Source: Shewanella violacea DSS12 | GTDB taxonomy: Bacteria > Pseudomonadota > Gammaproteobacteria > Enterobacterales > Shewanellaceae | Direction of reading: 5' to 3' | DNA: 64,000 nucleotides | NCBI RefSeq assembly: GCF_000091325.1 | Contig: NC_014012.1 | Location: 3,061,313-3,125,312, forward strand | In this document: positions 56,128 through 64,000 of the stretch, one piece after another | Numbering within the stretch: position 1 is the first letter of the stretch | How the letters are laid out: the number at the start of each line of letters is the position of its first letter | The notes under the pieces: generated by a model | What the model was told of the DNA's origin: nothing | The model's input: only the letters and a program-made list of their open reading frames with translations | The model's database searches: none | Program-made: the position numbers and the translations under genes

Positions 56128-56850
56128 TTAAGATACCTTCCTGAAGTGTCTAAAAAGCCAGAACATGGGACGCAAATCTTTGCCACCAATATCTTTAAAT
56201 AGTCGCAAGCCCCGATAGATCCACTGCCAGGACGCTAACCATTGTTTTGCATCTAACCAGATAGCTTCGCCACCCGCATCACGATAGGCTTGGATAGTTG
56301 GGGATATCATCTTGTGATCAGGTCCAAGATATCGATACAGACTATGAATATACACGAGTAGATCTCGTCTCTGCTGATAGGTAATATCTTTACTGTTTTG
56401 ACTGGCTTCAAAATCGATAAAATAAACTTGGCCTTGTGTCCAGCATATGTCTCTCAATGCCGGACGACCGTGAGCGAGTCCTAACTTATGTAGCTTAGCT
56501 AGCGCCTTGGCACTGTCGATTAAGATCTCAATCTTTTCTGACTCACTTAACCCGGTGTCATTCATCAAGCCATTTATCGTAGGTCCGACATCTGCGACAA
56601 CGAAATATTCTGCTGATGAACACATAAGCTTAGGAACCTGTGCGCCTTTACTGGCGAGCATGGCTAATGTTTCAACTTCAATCTGCAATGCCTTTGCAGG
56701 ATTCTGCTTGAGAAATCGCATTGCACCTGTCAGTTTTTCTGCTTGTTTAAGCCAATAAAATTGACCCTGATACTCAAATTTAAGAACTCTTGTCCCTTGG
56801 TTATCATCCAATAGTTTCCCAACGACAGCTTCAAAAGTTTGTTCAGGCAC
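56128..56850 (-). CDS. Kinase-fold protein (RIO / LPS-kinase-like)
   Basis: 241 residues from a GTG at 56850, with GGAG 8 bases upstream; the frame extends to 56979 through a hydrophobic stretch with no RBS. The catalytic loop LGLAHGRPALRDICW and metal-binding FIDFEAS, plus an N-terminal FYWLKQAEKL lysine, resemble small-molecule or lipopolysaccharide (Kdo/heptose) kinases. Position beside lpxK and msbA suggests an envelope role, but a terminator separates it from them. Confidence 0.75.
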   Translation of the reverse strand: MPEQTFEAVVGKLLDDNQGTRVLKFEYQGQFYWLKQAEKLTGAMRFLKQNPAKALQIEVETLAMLASKGAQVPKLMCSSAEYFVVADVGPTINGLMNDTGLSESEKIEILIDSAKALAKLHKLGLAHGRPALRDICWTQGQVYFIDFEASQNSKDITYQQRRDLLVYIHSLYRYLGPDHKMISPTIQAYRDAGGEAIWLDAKQWLASWQWIYRGLRLFKDIGGKDLRPMFWLFRHFRKVS

Positions 56851-56979
56851 GCGGTAGCTCCAAAAAAGTGACTGCTGATTATGTATATATGGGTTAATTA
56901 AAGCAATGTGAATTAGCAAAATGAAGTGTAACAGCTCAACCAAACGACATATCGAGCACATTTTGTATGAATAAAACAT

Positions 56980-57004
56980 AAAAAAACGCCCCTTATAGGA
57001 GCGT
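56980..57004 (-). terminator. Terminator after the Trm112-like gene
   Basis: On the minus strand ACGCTCC pairs with GGGGCGT (one T-G wobble) around TATAA, followed by seven T's (56986-56980). Confidence 0.88.
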
Positions 57005-57037
57005 CAATAGTCTTTCTACACAGATTTAAGCTTAAAT

Positions 57038-57217
57038 CTAAGCTTGGTCCTGCCAAGGCTCAGCCTTATTTTCAAGCAGTACTGGGATACCATCATTAAT
57101 GGCATAAGCCAGACGGTCAGCCTTACAGATCAATTGCTGCTTGGTTTTATCGTAATCCAGCTTTCCTTTACAGACCGGGCAAGCAACTATTTCTAATAAT
57201 TTTTTGTCAAACGCCAT
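57038..57217 (-). CDS. Trm112-family small zinc-binding protein (YcaR-like)
   Basis: 59 residues: [20 protein letters not shown] ... [19 protein letters not shown]. It has the CXXC and following Cys of the Trm112 fold, as YcaR does. The family stabilises methyltransferases; here the target is unknown. The ATG overlaps the end of lpxK by 11 nt, which matches the msbA-lpxK-ycaR order in relatives. It is shorter than most size cut-offs and easily missed. Confidence 0.92.
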   Translation of the reverse strand: MAFDKKLLEIVACPVCKGKLDYDKTKQQLICKADRLAYAINDGIPVLLENKAEPWQDQA

Positions 57218-58229
57218 TAGATCTTCCTTCTTTCTTTTTCATGGAGCCATGAACCTTGTCCATGAGTTCCGATTCAAATTTTGTGGGTAGCTTGGCATCA
57301 ACCGTAAGATACCACCAGTTATCTTTCGCAAAGTCCCGACACTTAACCGCATCTTTTTCTGTCATCAATATAGGGTCTTCACCCGCCACCTGAAGCAGAG
57401 CATCTAGGGTGAACTTTTGATGGTCTTCAAAACTATGGGTCTTAATGACTGCCTGCCCTTGTTCATCTAAGGTGTTGAAGAAACGTTGGGGGTTACCAAT
57501 TCCTGCGATAGCAACCACAGGAGTCATCTCAAATGTATCCTTGCAAGATGGCGATACAGGGAAGATGCCTTGAGGCTTGAGTTCCATCTGAAACTCGTCA
57601 TCCCTAGCTTGGCCATTGACTAAGATGAAGTCAACGGACTTAGCCCGCCAGCCTCCCTCTCGCAGGGGGCCAGCTGGTAACAAGATGCCGTTACCTAATC
57701 TTCGCTCCCCATCGAGAATGAGTAATTCAATGTCACGCTCGAGCCGGTAGTGCTGCAAACCGTCATCGCTGATGATCACATCGACATCGGTATCGGCAAT
57801 CAAGACCTCAGCCGCCTTCACTCTATCGGCTCCTATCACCATAGGCACACCCGTTCTGGCGACTATCATGGCAGGTTCGTCCCCAACTTCCGCTGCAGAC
57901 ATATTTGCACCGACTCGCTTTACACCTTCGAACTTTACCCCGTAACCACGACTGATCACGCCAGGTTTTAAGCCATTTTTTCGTAGCAAGTCGATAAGAA
58001 ATATAACCGTGGGTGTCTTACCACTGCCCCCCACTGTGATATTGCCGACAATGATCACCGGCACAGCTAGGCTATAGCTCTGTTTCAAGCCTGACTTAAA
58101 CAGGTATCGCCTGATAAGACTCACCAAGAAAAACAGTAAGCTCAATGGCGATAAAAGATACTTAAACAGTTTAAATACCGGATGAGTATCCTTGTCTGGG
58201 TACCAAATTTTATTGACGAACGCTTGCAT
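57207..58229 (-). CDS. lpxK: Tetraacyldisaccharide 4'-kinase
   Basis: 340 residues: N-terminal membrane helix ([19 protein letters not shown]), P-loop [18 protein letters not shown], and [19 protein letters not shown]. It phosphorylates the 4'-position of lipid A. It follows msbA by 3 nt. Confidence 0.97.
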   Translation of the reverse strand: MQAFVNKIWYPDKDTHPVFKLFKYLLSPLSLLFFLVSLIRRYLFKSGLKQSYSLAVPVIIVGNITVGGSGKTPTVIFLIDLLRKNGLKPGVISRGYGVKFEGVKRVGANMSAAEVGDEPAMIVARTGVPMVIGADRVKAAEVLIADTDVDVIISDDGLQHYRLERDIELLILDGERRLGNGILLPAGPLREGGWRAKSVDFILVNGQARDDEFQMELKPQGIFPVSPSCKDTFEMTPVVAIAGIGNPQRFFNTLDEQGQAVIKTHSFEDHQKFTLDALLQVAGEDPILMTEKDAVKCRDFAKDNWWYLTVDAKLPTKFESELMDKVHGSMKKKEGRSNGV

Positions 58230-58232
58230 GGC

Positions 58233-60056
58233 TTAACTGCTAAACTGCATTTTGTACAAGTTAGCATACACGCCATCTTGAGCTAGCAGAGACTGATGAT
58301 CACCCCGCTCTACGACTTCACCTTGATCTATTACTAAGATTTGATCAGCAGATTCAATCGTCGACAGTCTATGGGCAATCACTATAGAGGTACGGTTATG
58401 ACGCAAGTTATCCAATCCTAGTTGAATGGCTTTCTCAGACTCAGTATCTAACGCCGACGTTGCCTCATCGAGTATAAGCACCGGAGAGTTACGCAAGATA
58501 GCCCGAGCAATGGCAATTCTTTGTCTCTGACCACCAGAAAGTAACACACCATTCTCGCCCACTTGAGTATCTAGGCCTTCAGGCAGTAACTCGATAAACT
58601 CCATGGCATGTGCCAAGGTCGCCGCCTCAACAATTTGCTCTTGAGTCGCTTCACCTGGGTATGCATAGGCAATGTTATTGCCTATGCTATCGTTAAACAG
58701 GGTCACCTGTTGTGAAACGAGTGCAACTTGACTGCGAAGATTTTTGAGACCGTAATCATCTATGTTGACACCATCGAGCTCGATACTTCCCGCTTCGAGA
58801 CCGGTATAAAAGCGTGTGATAAGACTCGCTATGGTCGACTTACCCGAACCTGATCGCCCAACTAAGGCTATGGTCTGTCCCTGCTTAACTGAAAAATCAA
58901 TTTTATTCAGTGCAAGCCTCTCTTGATTTGGATAGCGAAAACTCACCTGATTAAAGCTAAGTTCACCTTTAACACGATCAACCTTATAGGTACCATTATC
59001 GACTTCGGGTTTAGTATCTAAAAGTTCAAATACCGTAGTACAGGCAGCAATACCTCGTTGAAACTCGGCATTAACACGAGTCAGACTCTTAATTGGCTGT
59101 AGCATGGCCAGCATGGCACCAAGAATGGTGGCAAATGTTCCCGCTGTTAACTCCTCTTGCATACCCTCGAAGCTCGCAGCATACAAAACGAAGGCCAGCG
59201 CGAAAGAACCTATCACCATAACCAGAGGTTGACTGATAGATTGCGCCAGAGCCAGTTTCATATTTTGATAGCGGTTTTGTTCATTAACCACAGCGAAACG
59301 CGCAGATTCGGTTTCCTGGCCGCCAAATGCCAGCACATTTTTATGACCTTTGATCATCTGTTCGGTAGCAGCAGTTACACCGCCCATGGCAGCCTGTATT
59401 CGTTTAGATACCTTGCGAAAACGTTTACTGACGATGGAGATGATCAAGCCTATAATTGGGCCGATGACAAAAATACACAGAGAGAGCTTCCAAGAATAGA
59501 AGAACATGATAGCAAGCATGCCGACCACAGTAATACTGTCTCTGATTATGCTGATCAGTGCACTACCCGTCGCACGGGCTATCTGCTCGGTATCATAGGT
59601 AACCCTAGAAATAAGATTGCCTGAGTTTTCCCTGTCTATATAGCTCACAGGAAGAGTCAAGTAATGCTCGAACACGTCTTGACGCAAATCCATGATAAGG
59701 CGTGCACTCATGAAAGAGATACAATAGGTAGACAAGAAATTAGCCAAGCCACGCAGGCTAAAGAGTACAATGACAACGATAGGTGCCATCATAAGTACAT
59801 TGTTCGATGCGCCAAAGCCTTCACTCGTGCCAAGGTCAATATTGGCAACACCTGGCGATGATGAAGTGACCTGACTGACTTGACCACCGAAGCCACCATC
59901 GATAAAGGGTTTAATCACGGCAATGAAGGTGGCATCGACCGCGGCATACAGGCACAAGCCAAGAACAGCAAAGCCAAACACAACTTTTAATGGTTTGATG
60001 TAACCCATAAGGCGCTTAAATACGGTCCAGACTTCTTGATTTGAAGAGTTTGTCAT
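58233..60056 (-). CDS. msbA: Lipid A export ATP-binding/permease protein
   Basis: 607 residues, a full half-transporter: six membrane helices, then an ABC domain with Walker A GRSGSGKST, Q-loop, signature LSGGQRQRIAIARA and Walker B VLILDEATSALD. It flips lipid A-core across the inner membrane. An insertion of ~28 residues between helix 1 and 2 (GGFGGQVSQVTSSSPGVAN) is periplasmic. Confidence 0.97.
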   Translation of the reverse strand: MTNSSNQEVWTVFKRLMGYIKPLKVVFGFAVLGLCLYAAVDATFIAVIKPFIDGGFGGQVSQVTSSSPGVANIDLGTSEGFGASNNVLMMAPIVVIVLFSLRGLANFLSTYCISFMSARLIMDLRQDVFEHYLTLPVSYIDRENSGNLISRVTYDTEQIARATGSALISIIRDSITVVGMLAIMFFYSWKLSLCIFVIGPIIGLIISIVSKRFRKVSKRIQAAMGGVTAATEQMIKGHKNVLAFGGQETESARFAVVNEQNRYQNMKLALAQSISQPLVMVIGSFALAFVLYAASFEGMQEELTAGTFATILGAMLAMLQPIKSLTRVNAEFQRGIAACTTVFELLDTKPEVDNGTYKVDRVKGELSFNQVSFRYPNQERLALNKIDFSVKQGQTIALVGRSGSGKSTIASLITRFYTGLEAGSIELDGVNIDDYGLKNLRSQVALVSQQVTLFNDSIGNNIAYAYPGEATQEQIVEAATLAHAMEFIELLPEGLDTQVGENGVLLSGGQRQRIAIARAILRNSPVLILDEATSALDTESEKAIQLGLDNLRHNRTSIVIAHRLSTIESADQILVIDQGEVVERGDHQSLLAQDGVYANLYKMQFSS

Positions 60057-60088
60057 TAACGAGTCTATTCTAATTCAAAAAAAGCATT

Positions 60089-62392
60089 CTACTCTGTATT
60101 GCTAATCTCACCAAACCTAAACAAGCTGTTGTACCAAAAAGGCGCCAGATCTGCGCGGTAAGTGCTTATACGCCGTTCACCATGGCGAAAAAGCACACTC
60201 ACCTGACCCTCATTCCCGGTCACTAACACCTGCGCGCCCATGAACTGATAACGCTCTACGACGTCTTGCTTTGGAAAACCATAACGATTATTAAAACCAG
60301 CCGGAAATAGCACCAGCTGAGGAGAGACCCGATTGATAAAGGCGGTAGTAGAAGATGTGCGGCTACCATGATGAGGAGCCACTAACACTTCGCTCTGCAA
60401 GGTTTGTGAGCTAGCTAAGAGCAATACTTCTCCTTCTTCCTCTATGTCCCCCGATAACATCAACTGATGTTCATCATCACTCACTCTCAAGACGCAAGAG
60501 CCATTATTGCCATCTTCAGGGGTATTAGGCGCCAATATTTCTAGCTTGAGCCCTTGCCATAGTAAGGACTTAGGTCTGCAATCTAGTTGTGAATATTTAG
60601 CGATATCGCTAATGACACTGGCATCAGGGAAGCTATCAATCAATAACTGAGCGCCTCCAGCATGATCGTTGTCGCTATGGCTAAGTACCAGATAATCGAC
60701 AGAGTCTAGGCCTCTGTATCTAAGAAACGGGAGAATAACCCTCTCGGCATAACTAAAATTAGCGCCATAGGCAGCACCTGTGTCATATATCAGTGCCTTA
60801 CCTGACTTTTCAATCACAGCACTGAGCCCCTGTCCCACATCGAGTAAATGAAGTCGCCACTCACTCTGCCTAGGAGCAATCAAGCCAAACAGCACATTGA
60901 GCCCTAGGGGCATGAATAAGATTAAGGAGACCAGTCGCCATCTTGGGTGTGAAACTCGGCATAGCAGAATCAGCCCCAATATAGAGAAACTCAGGCAAGC
61001 GATAGTCTGACCCGAAACGCTCATCCATGCACCGGGCAAAGATTCAATCATGCTAAACCCTATGCTCATTGGCACTAAACTCATATCGACTAAAGCAAAT
61101 ATCTGCGGGAAATCCATTGAAAAAACCTGCCCCAAAGCCCATATCGAGAAGCACAGAAATGAAACTGGGATAACAATCAGACTAAACCAAGGCACTAAGA
61201 CAAGGTTGAACAGCAAGCCATAGACAGAAATCCCCCCGAAGAGTAATGCCTGTAACAGACCGAGTCCCAGGCTCAAACGCCATTGTACGGACCAGAACAG
61301 CTTGAGTTTATGCTTCACATTCAGCCTAGCCCCACTCGCTTCCTCTTGATGTGGTACAAACTTTGTCCATTGAGATAGCGTAAGAAAAATAATCCCCAGG
61401 GCAGAGAAGGACAACCAGAAACCGGCACTCATGCAAGTTAAAGGGTCCAAGACTAATATAATAAACAGCGCATAAAGCAGACGTTCCCAGGAAGAGGAGA
61501 AACGTTTCATCAACCCCATAGTAAGCAAGAGGAGTAACATGATCAGGGCGCGTTGTGTCGGCAGGGAAAATCCCGCGAGATAAGCATAAAAAATAGCGCA
61601 GAATGCGGAAAGTAATCCTGCAATCAATATGTTTTTCCGGCTTAAGCTTGGCTTAAATCGAGCCAGTAAATACAAAGATAGGAAAAATACCCAAGTGGTC
61701 ACCACTGAAAGATGCAGCCCTGAGATGGCAATTAAATGCCCTGAACCTGAAACCCTTAATGATCGCCACCTCTGGCTATCTATCAAGCTCTTATCCCCAA
61801 GCAAGATAGCTAACATCAAGTCTCCATGAGCAAAATGCGCCAACTCAGGTTTCAGCTCATTGATAATCCTGCTTCTAAGAGATACGGCCTCAGTCAATTT
61901 AATTCCTGACTTCACACTCCCTTTCATCACTATGTGTCGACTCAGCATACTTCTTTGCTGATTGTAGCCTCCTTGATTTAATACACCTGTGATAGGTTTT
62001 GGCTTTACCAGAAACTCCCATTGCTCTCCAATCGCCAATTTAGGGGCTTGCTTCCAACTCAGCCTTAACACTTTTGATAAAAAAAATGCATTTAATAAAT
62101 TCGATTGGCGAATATCCATACTAACCCAGTCGCCGTTTGAACCAAGTAATGATATGATTTCGCCCCTCACGATGATGTTTTGTACTGAGTTCGGTGGTTG
62201 TTCAAGCAATATGAGTTGAACAAAAAGTGAAATCCAGCCAACGGCCAGTAATGCTCCGGCAATAACCAGAGTTCTTTTCAGCAGAATTAGACCAACCACG
62301 ACTGAGGCTATGTATACTGAAGTTGACGGTAACATGGGCCACAAGAGACTGGATAAAATGGTGATGCTGAAGCCAAACATGAATCGATTCAT
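60089..62392 (-). CDS. comEC: DNA internalisation competence protein ComEC/Rec2
   Basis: 767 residues from the ATG at 62392; the frame extends to 62458 without RBS support and would overlap the divergent gene. N-terminal DUF4131-like segment, a competence domain with many helices (GSGHLIAISGLHLSVV), and a C-terminal metallo-beta-lactamase domain (SHSDNDHAGGA, SGDIEEEGE, APHHGSRTSS). It forms the inner-membrane channel for single-stranded DNA in natural transformation. It follows msbA-lpxK on the same strand, 32 nt before msbA, as in many gammaproteobacteria. Confidence 0.95.
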   Translation of the reverse strand: MNRFMFGFSITILSSLLWPMLPSTSVYIASVVVGLILLKRTLVIAGALLAVGWISLFVQLILLEQPPNSVQNIIVRGEIISLLGSNGDWVSMDIRQSNLLNAFFLSKVLRLSWKQAPKLAIGEQWEFLVKPKPITGVLNQGGYNQQRSMLSRHIVMKGSVKSGIKLTEAVSLRSRIINELKPELAHFAHGDLMLAILLGDKSLIDSQRWRSLRVSGSGHLIAISGLHLSVVTTWVFFLSLYLLARFKPSLSRKNILIAGLLSAFCAIFYAYLAGFSLPTQRALIMLLLLLTMGLMKRFSSSWERLLYALFIILVLDPLTCMSAGFWLSFSALGIIFLTLSQWTKFVPHQEEASGARLNVKHKLKLFWSVQWRLSLGLGLLQALLFGGISVYGLLFNLVLVPWFSLIVIPVSFLCFSIWALGQVFSMDFPQIFALVDMSLVPMSIGFSMIESLPGAWMSVSGQTIACLSFSILGLILLCRVSHPRWRLVSLILFMPLGLNVLFGLIAPRQSEWRLHLLDVGQGLSAVIEKSGKALIYDTGAAYGANFSYAERVILPFLRYRGLDSVDYLVLSHSDNDHAGGAQLLIDSFPDASVISDIAKYSQLDCRPKSLLWQGLKLEILAPNTPEDGNNGSCVLRVSDDEHQLMLSGDIEEEGEVLLLASSQTLQSEVLVAPHHGSRTSSTTAFINRVSPQLVLFPAGFNNRYGFPKQDVVERYQFMGAQVLVTGNEGQVSVLFRHGERRISTYRADLAPFWYNSLFRFGEISNTE

Positions 62393-62423
62393 AGTGAATA
62401 AGTTAAGACAGTAATTGCAATTT

Positions 62424-62930
62424 ATGCCAAAAAAATTCATCGAAAAGTTTATGCCCAAACCCGAGACTCTGCGTAATCACAAACATTTGCAGATGTTCGG
62501 CAAGCTATTACATAAAGAGAATCTATGGGCGCTCAATCGTCGCTCAGCCCCTGCGGCTTTTGCCATAGGCCTCTTTGTTGCCTGGATCCCTATGCCATTT
62601 CAAATGGTACTGGCAGCGGCGTTAGCTATTGTTTTCAACTGTAATTTACCTATAGCTGTCGCTCTGGTGTGGATAACCAATCCTGTCACCATGCCCTTCA
62701 TGTTCTATGTAGCCTACCTGTTGGGAGCTAAGATCCTCAGCCACCCACCCCAAGAGTTTGCATTCGAGGCAACTTGGCGCTGGGTTGAAGCCTCAGTGTC
62801 AACCATAGGTCCCCCCTTCATATTAGGTTGTTTTGTGTTAGGGACTACGTTTGCCTTAACCGGTTATTTCCTAGTCAAGACACTGTGGAGATATTCCATC
62901 TTACTCAAGTGGAAAAACAGAAACAGCTAA
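62424..62930 (+). CDS. DUF2062 membrane protein
   Basis: 168 residues from the ATG at 62424. The DUF2062 pattern is clear: RRSAPAAFAIGLFVAWIPMPFQMVLAA, then WITNPVTMPFMFYVAYLLGA, and a last helix LGCFVLGTTFALTGYF. Three to four membrane helices. Function unknown. Divergent from comEC; start codons are ~30 bp apart. Confidence 0.9.
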   Translation: MPKKFIEKFMPKPETLRNHKHLQMFGKLLHKENLWALNRRSAPAAFAIGLFVAWIPMPFQMVLAAALAIVFNCNLPIAVALVWITNPVTMPFMFYVAYLLGAKILSHPPQEFAFEATWRWVEASVSTIGPPFILGCFVLGTTFALTGYFLVKTLWRYSILLKWKNRNS

Positions 62931-63640
62931 CGAGTTTGACGTGAGGTATTGGGTGAGCAAGAGAGGATTTACATCTATTAGCCTAAGATGCGGACGTGAT
63001 CGAATAACCTAATTAGAAGCAGCTTTAGTCATGGATATTTGGCCATAAACGTTAATTGCTCCAGCATTCAAAATGTCAGTTTTCAGCCCATGACACGCGC
63101 TTATGGGCAGAAAGCGGCGCCATCTCGGTTTCATCGATTCAAGCCTTGGTTCCTATATATTAAAACCACAGATTTATACCATTAATATTTTACCGATAGG
63201 TATTACACCATCAAAAATTGGCTTGGTGCAGATGACATCTAGGTAACCTCAATTGTCGACAATAACTTATTCGTGTCCAAACACCTTGTACAGGCACGCA
63301 TCTTCGAAGCTTAGAAGCTCTATCACCAGAGATAAAAATCCATCGCTAGTACACATCAAGTTAGGTGGAAAATGTTAGATGAGAAATAGAGTGCTGAAGG
63401 TGTGCTGTTTGATCTAAGTGAGCGCCATAGTCTCAAATACAAATACAGATACAGTTCAATCATCTGTCATCATTGAACTGGGCTAACTGAAAGAGCTTTC
63501 CCCATAGTCATTAATCGGTGCTAATACTATTAGCGCCGTGGAAGGATAACTCGCGGGGCTTATTCACCGCCCCACGAGCATGATTCAGGCTGAGTCTTAC
63601 TCGTCTTATCTTTTAGACAGGATTCATAGACAGGGCTTAT
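62931..63640. other. Long intergenic region, no gene seen
   Basis: About 700 bp with no convincing ORF, RBS or RNA gene. A hairpin CAGTTCAAT/ATTGAACTG (63452-63480) stands alone, and a degraded copy of the lolC/E gene end lies at 63555-63603 (see repeat). The rest may be decayed sequence. Confidence 0.5.
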
Positions 63641-63681
63641 TTATCGTCCCGCTAAGGCCTTTGCAGGCTGAGTCTTACTCG
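63555..63681. repeat. Degraded ~50-bp direct repeat of the lolC/E-like gene's 3' end
   Basis: The gene end (63633-63681, with CAGGCTGAGTCTTACTCG coding SKTQP) is repeated ~77 bp downstream of the gene (63555-63603) with several changes and an indel. Read in the gene's direction the copy still encodes SKTQP, then diverges. Confidence 0.7.
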
Positions 63682-64000
63682 CCTTCCAGGCAGGATAGAT
63701 AGTTGCCAGCAGGCTCATGATGAAGGCAAGCATTAGCACAATAAACACATCAGAGAAGTTCAGCTGTGACGGCAGGAAATCGATAAAATAGACATCGGCA
63801 GACAGTAATTTTATCCCTAAGATGTTCTCTATACCTTTGGCTATACGACTCAAATTCTCAGCAATGATAATCCCAGATACGCCGCCTAATAAACAACCTA
63901 AGACACCGTTAAGGGCACCCTGGACGATAAATATCATCATTATAGAAGCTCGCTTCATGCCCATGGTCAATATATCGCTATTTCTGACTGCTTATCGCGA
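63641..64000 (-). CDS. C-terminal part of a LolC/LolE-type ABC permease, runs off the right edge
   Basis: The frame is open from the window edge to the TAA at 63641, and the segment SEIAILTMGMKRASIMMIF upstream of the first internal ATG is the FtsX/LolE block, so the ATG is not the start. Three membrane helices follow (VQGALNGVLGCLLGGVSGI, FSDVFIVLMLAFIMSLLAT), ending YPAWKASKTQPAKALAGR as in LolC/E. These permeases release lipoproteins from the inner membrane with LolD. Which of LolC or LolE it is cannot be told. Confidence 0.85.

Noticed and set aside
63452..63480. Terminator in the long right-hand gap
   Set aside because: Stem of 9 bp without a T-run and without a gene ending near it.

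Overview
The window reads as chromosome of a marine gammaproteobacterium, most likely Shewanella or a close relative. The basis is gene content and order: a divergent bioA / bioBFCD locus, gltA divergent from sdhCDAB-sucABCD, msbA-lpxK-Trm112 beside comEC, and a nitrate-assimilation set of gammaproteobacterial type. The base composition looks moderate and AT-leaning, and I see no phage, IS element, integron, CRISPR array, rRNA or tRNA. The genus is an inference from protein features, not from a database search.

Layout. 1-190: start of a curlin-repeat (CsgA/B-like) gene running off the left edge. 672-10478: nitrate/nitrite assimilation on the minus strand: cobA (siroheme), a TrpD2/YbiB-like protein, an ANTAR (NasT-like) antiterminator, nirB, nirD, a NarK/NasA nitrate transporter, and a fused PP2C phosphatase / Ser-Thr kinase. 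10969-13235: htpX and an orphan TctC-type binding protein. 13392-18872: biotin synthesis with a BirA-type operator between bioB and bioA. 19188-24066: a molybdopterin nitrate reductase of assimilatory type with a DmsB-DmsC-like fused iron-sulfur/membrane subunit and a small unknown gene. 24343-33521: ecotin, a nickel superoxide dismutase operon (sodN, sodX and two small partners), a sirtuin, fur, an FMN glutamate synthase-like protein, an AEC transporter and small unknowns. 34260-45604: the TCA block. 48209-55672: an RND efflux operon with one adaptor and two pumps. 56128-62930: a kinase-like gene, Trm112, lpxK, msbA, comEC and DUF2062. 63641-64000: the end of a LolC/E-type permease.

How it works together. 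Nitrate enters through the NarK-type carrier, is reduced by the molybdoenzyme and then by NirBD, whose siroheme depends on CobA. The three transcription units (cobA, nirB, reductase) each carry a GG-N10-GC sigma-54 promoter with an NtrC-like site 70-110 bp upstream. The nirB leader also has a strong intrinsic terminator that the neighbouring ANTAR protein probably antiterminates. So the sequence supports a two-layer control: nitrogen limitation through NtrC/RpoN and nitrate through antitermination.

The second theme is unexplained: at least five genes have their own 5' or 3' end copied in tandem next to them (trpD2-like 113 bp x3, AEC carrier 160 bp x5, gltA 3' end x2, RND pump 3' end x2, lolC/E 3' end x2). 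In addition there are 7-, 10- and 15-bp minisatellites, one of them inside bioF. This clustering of gene-end duplications is the most unusual structural feature of the window.
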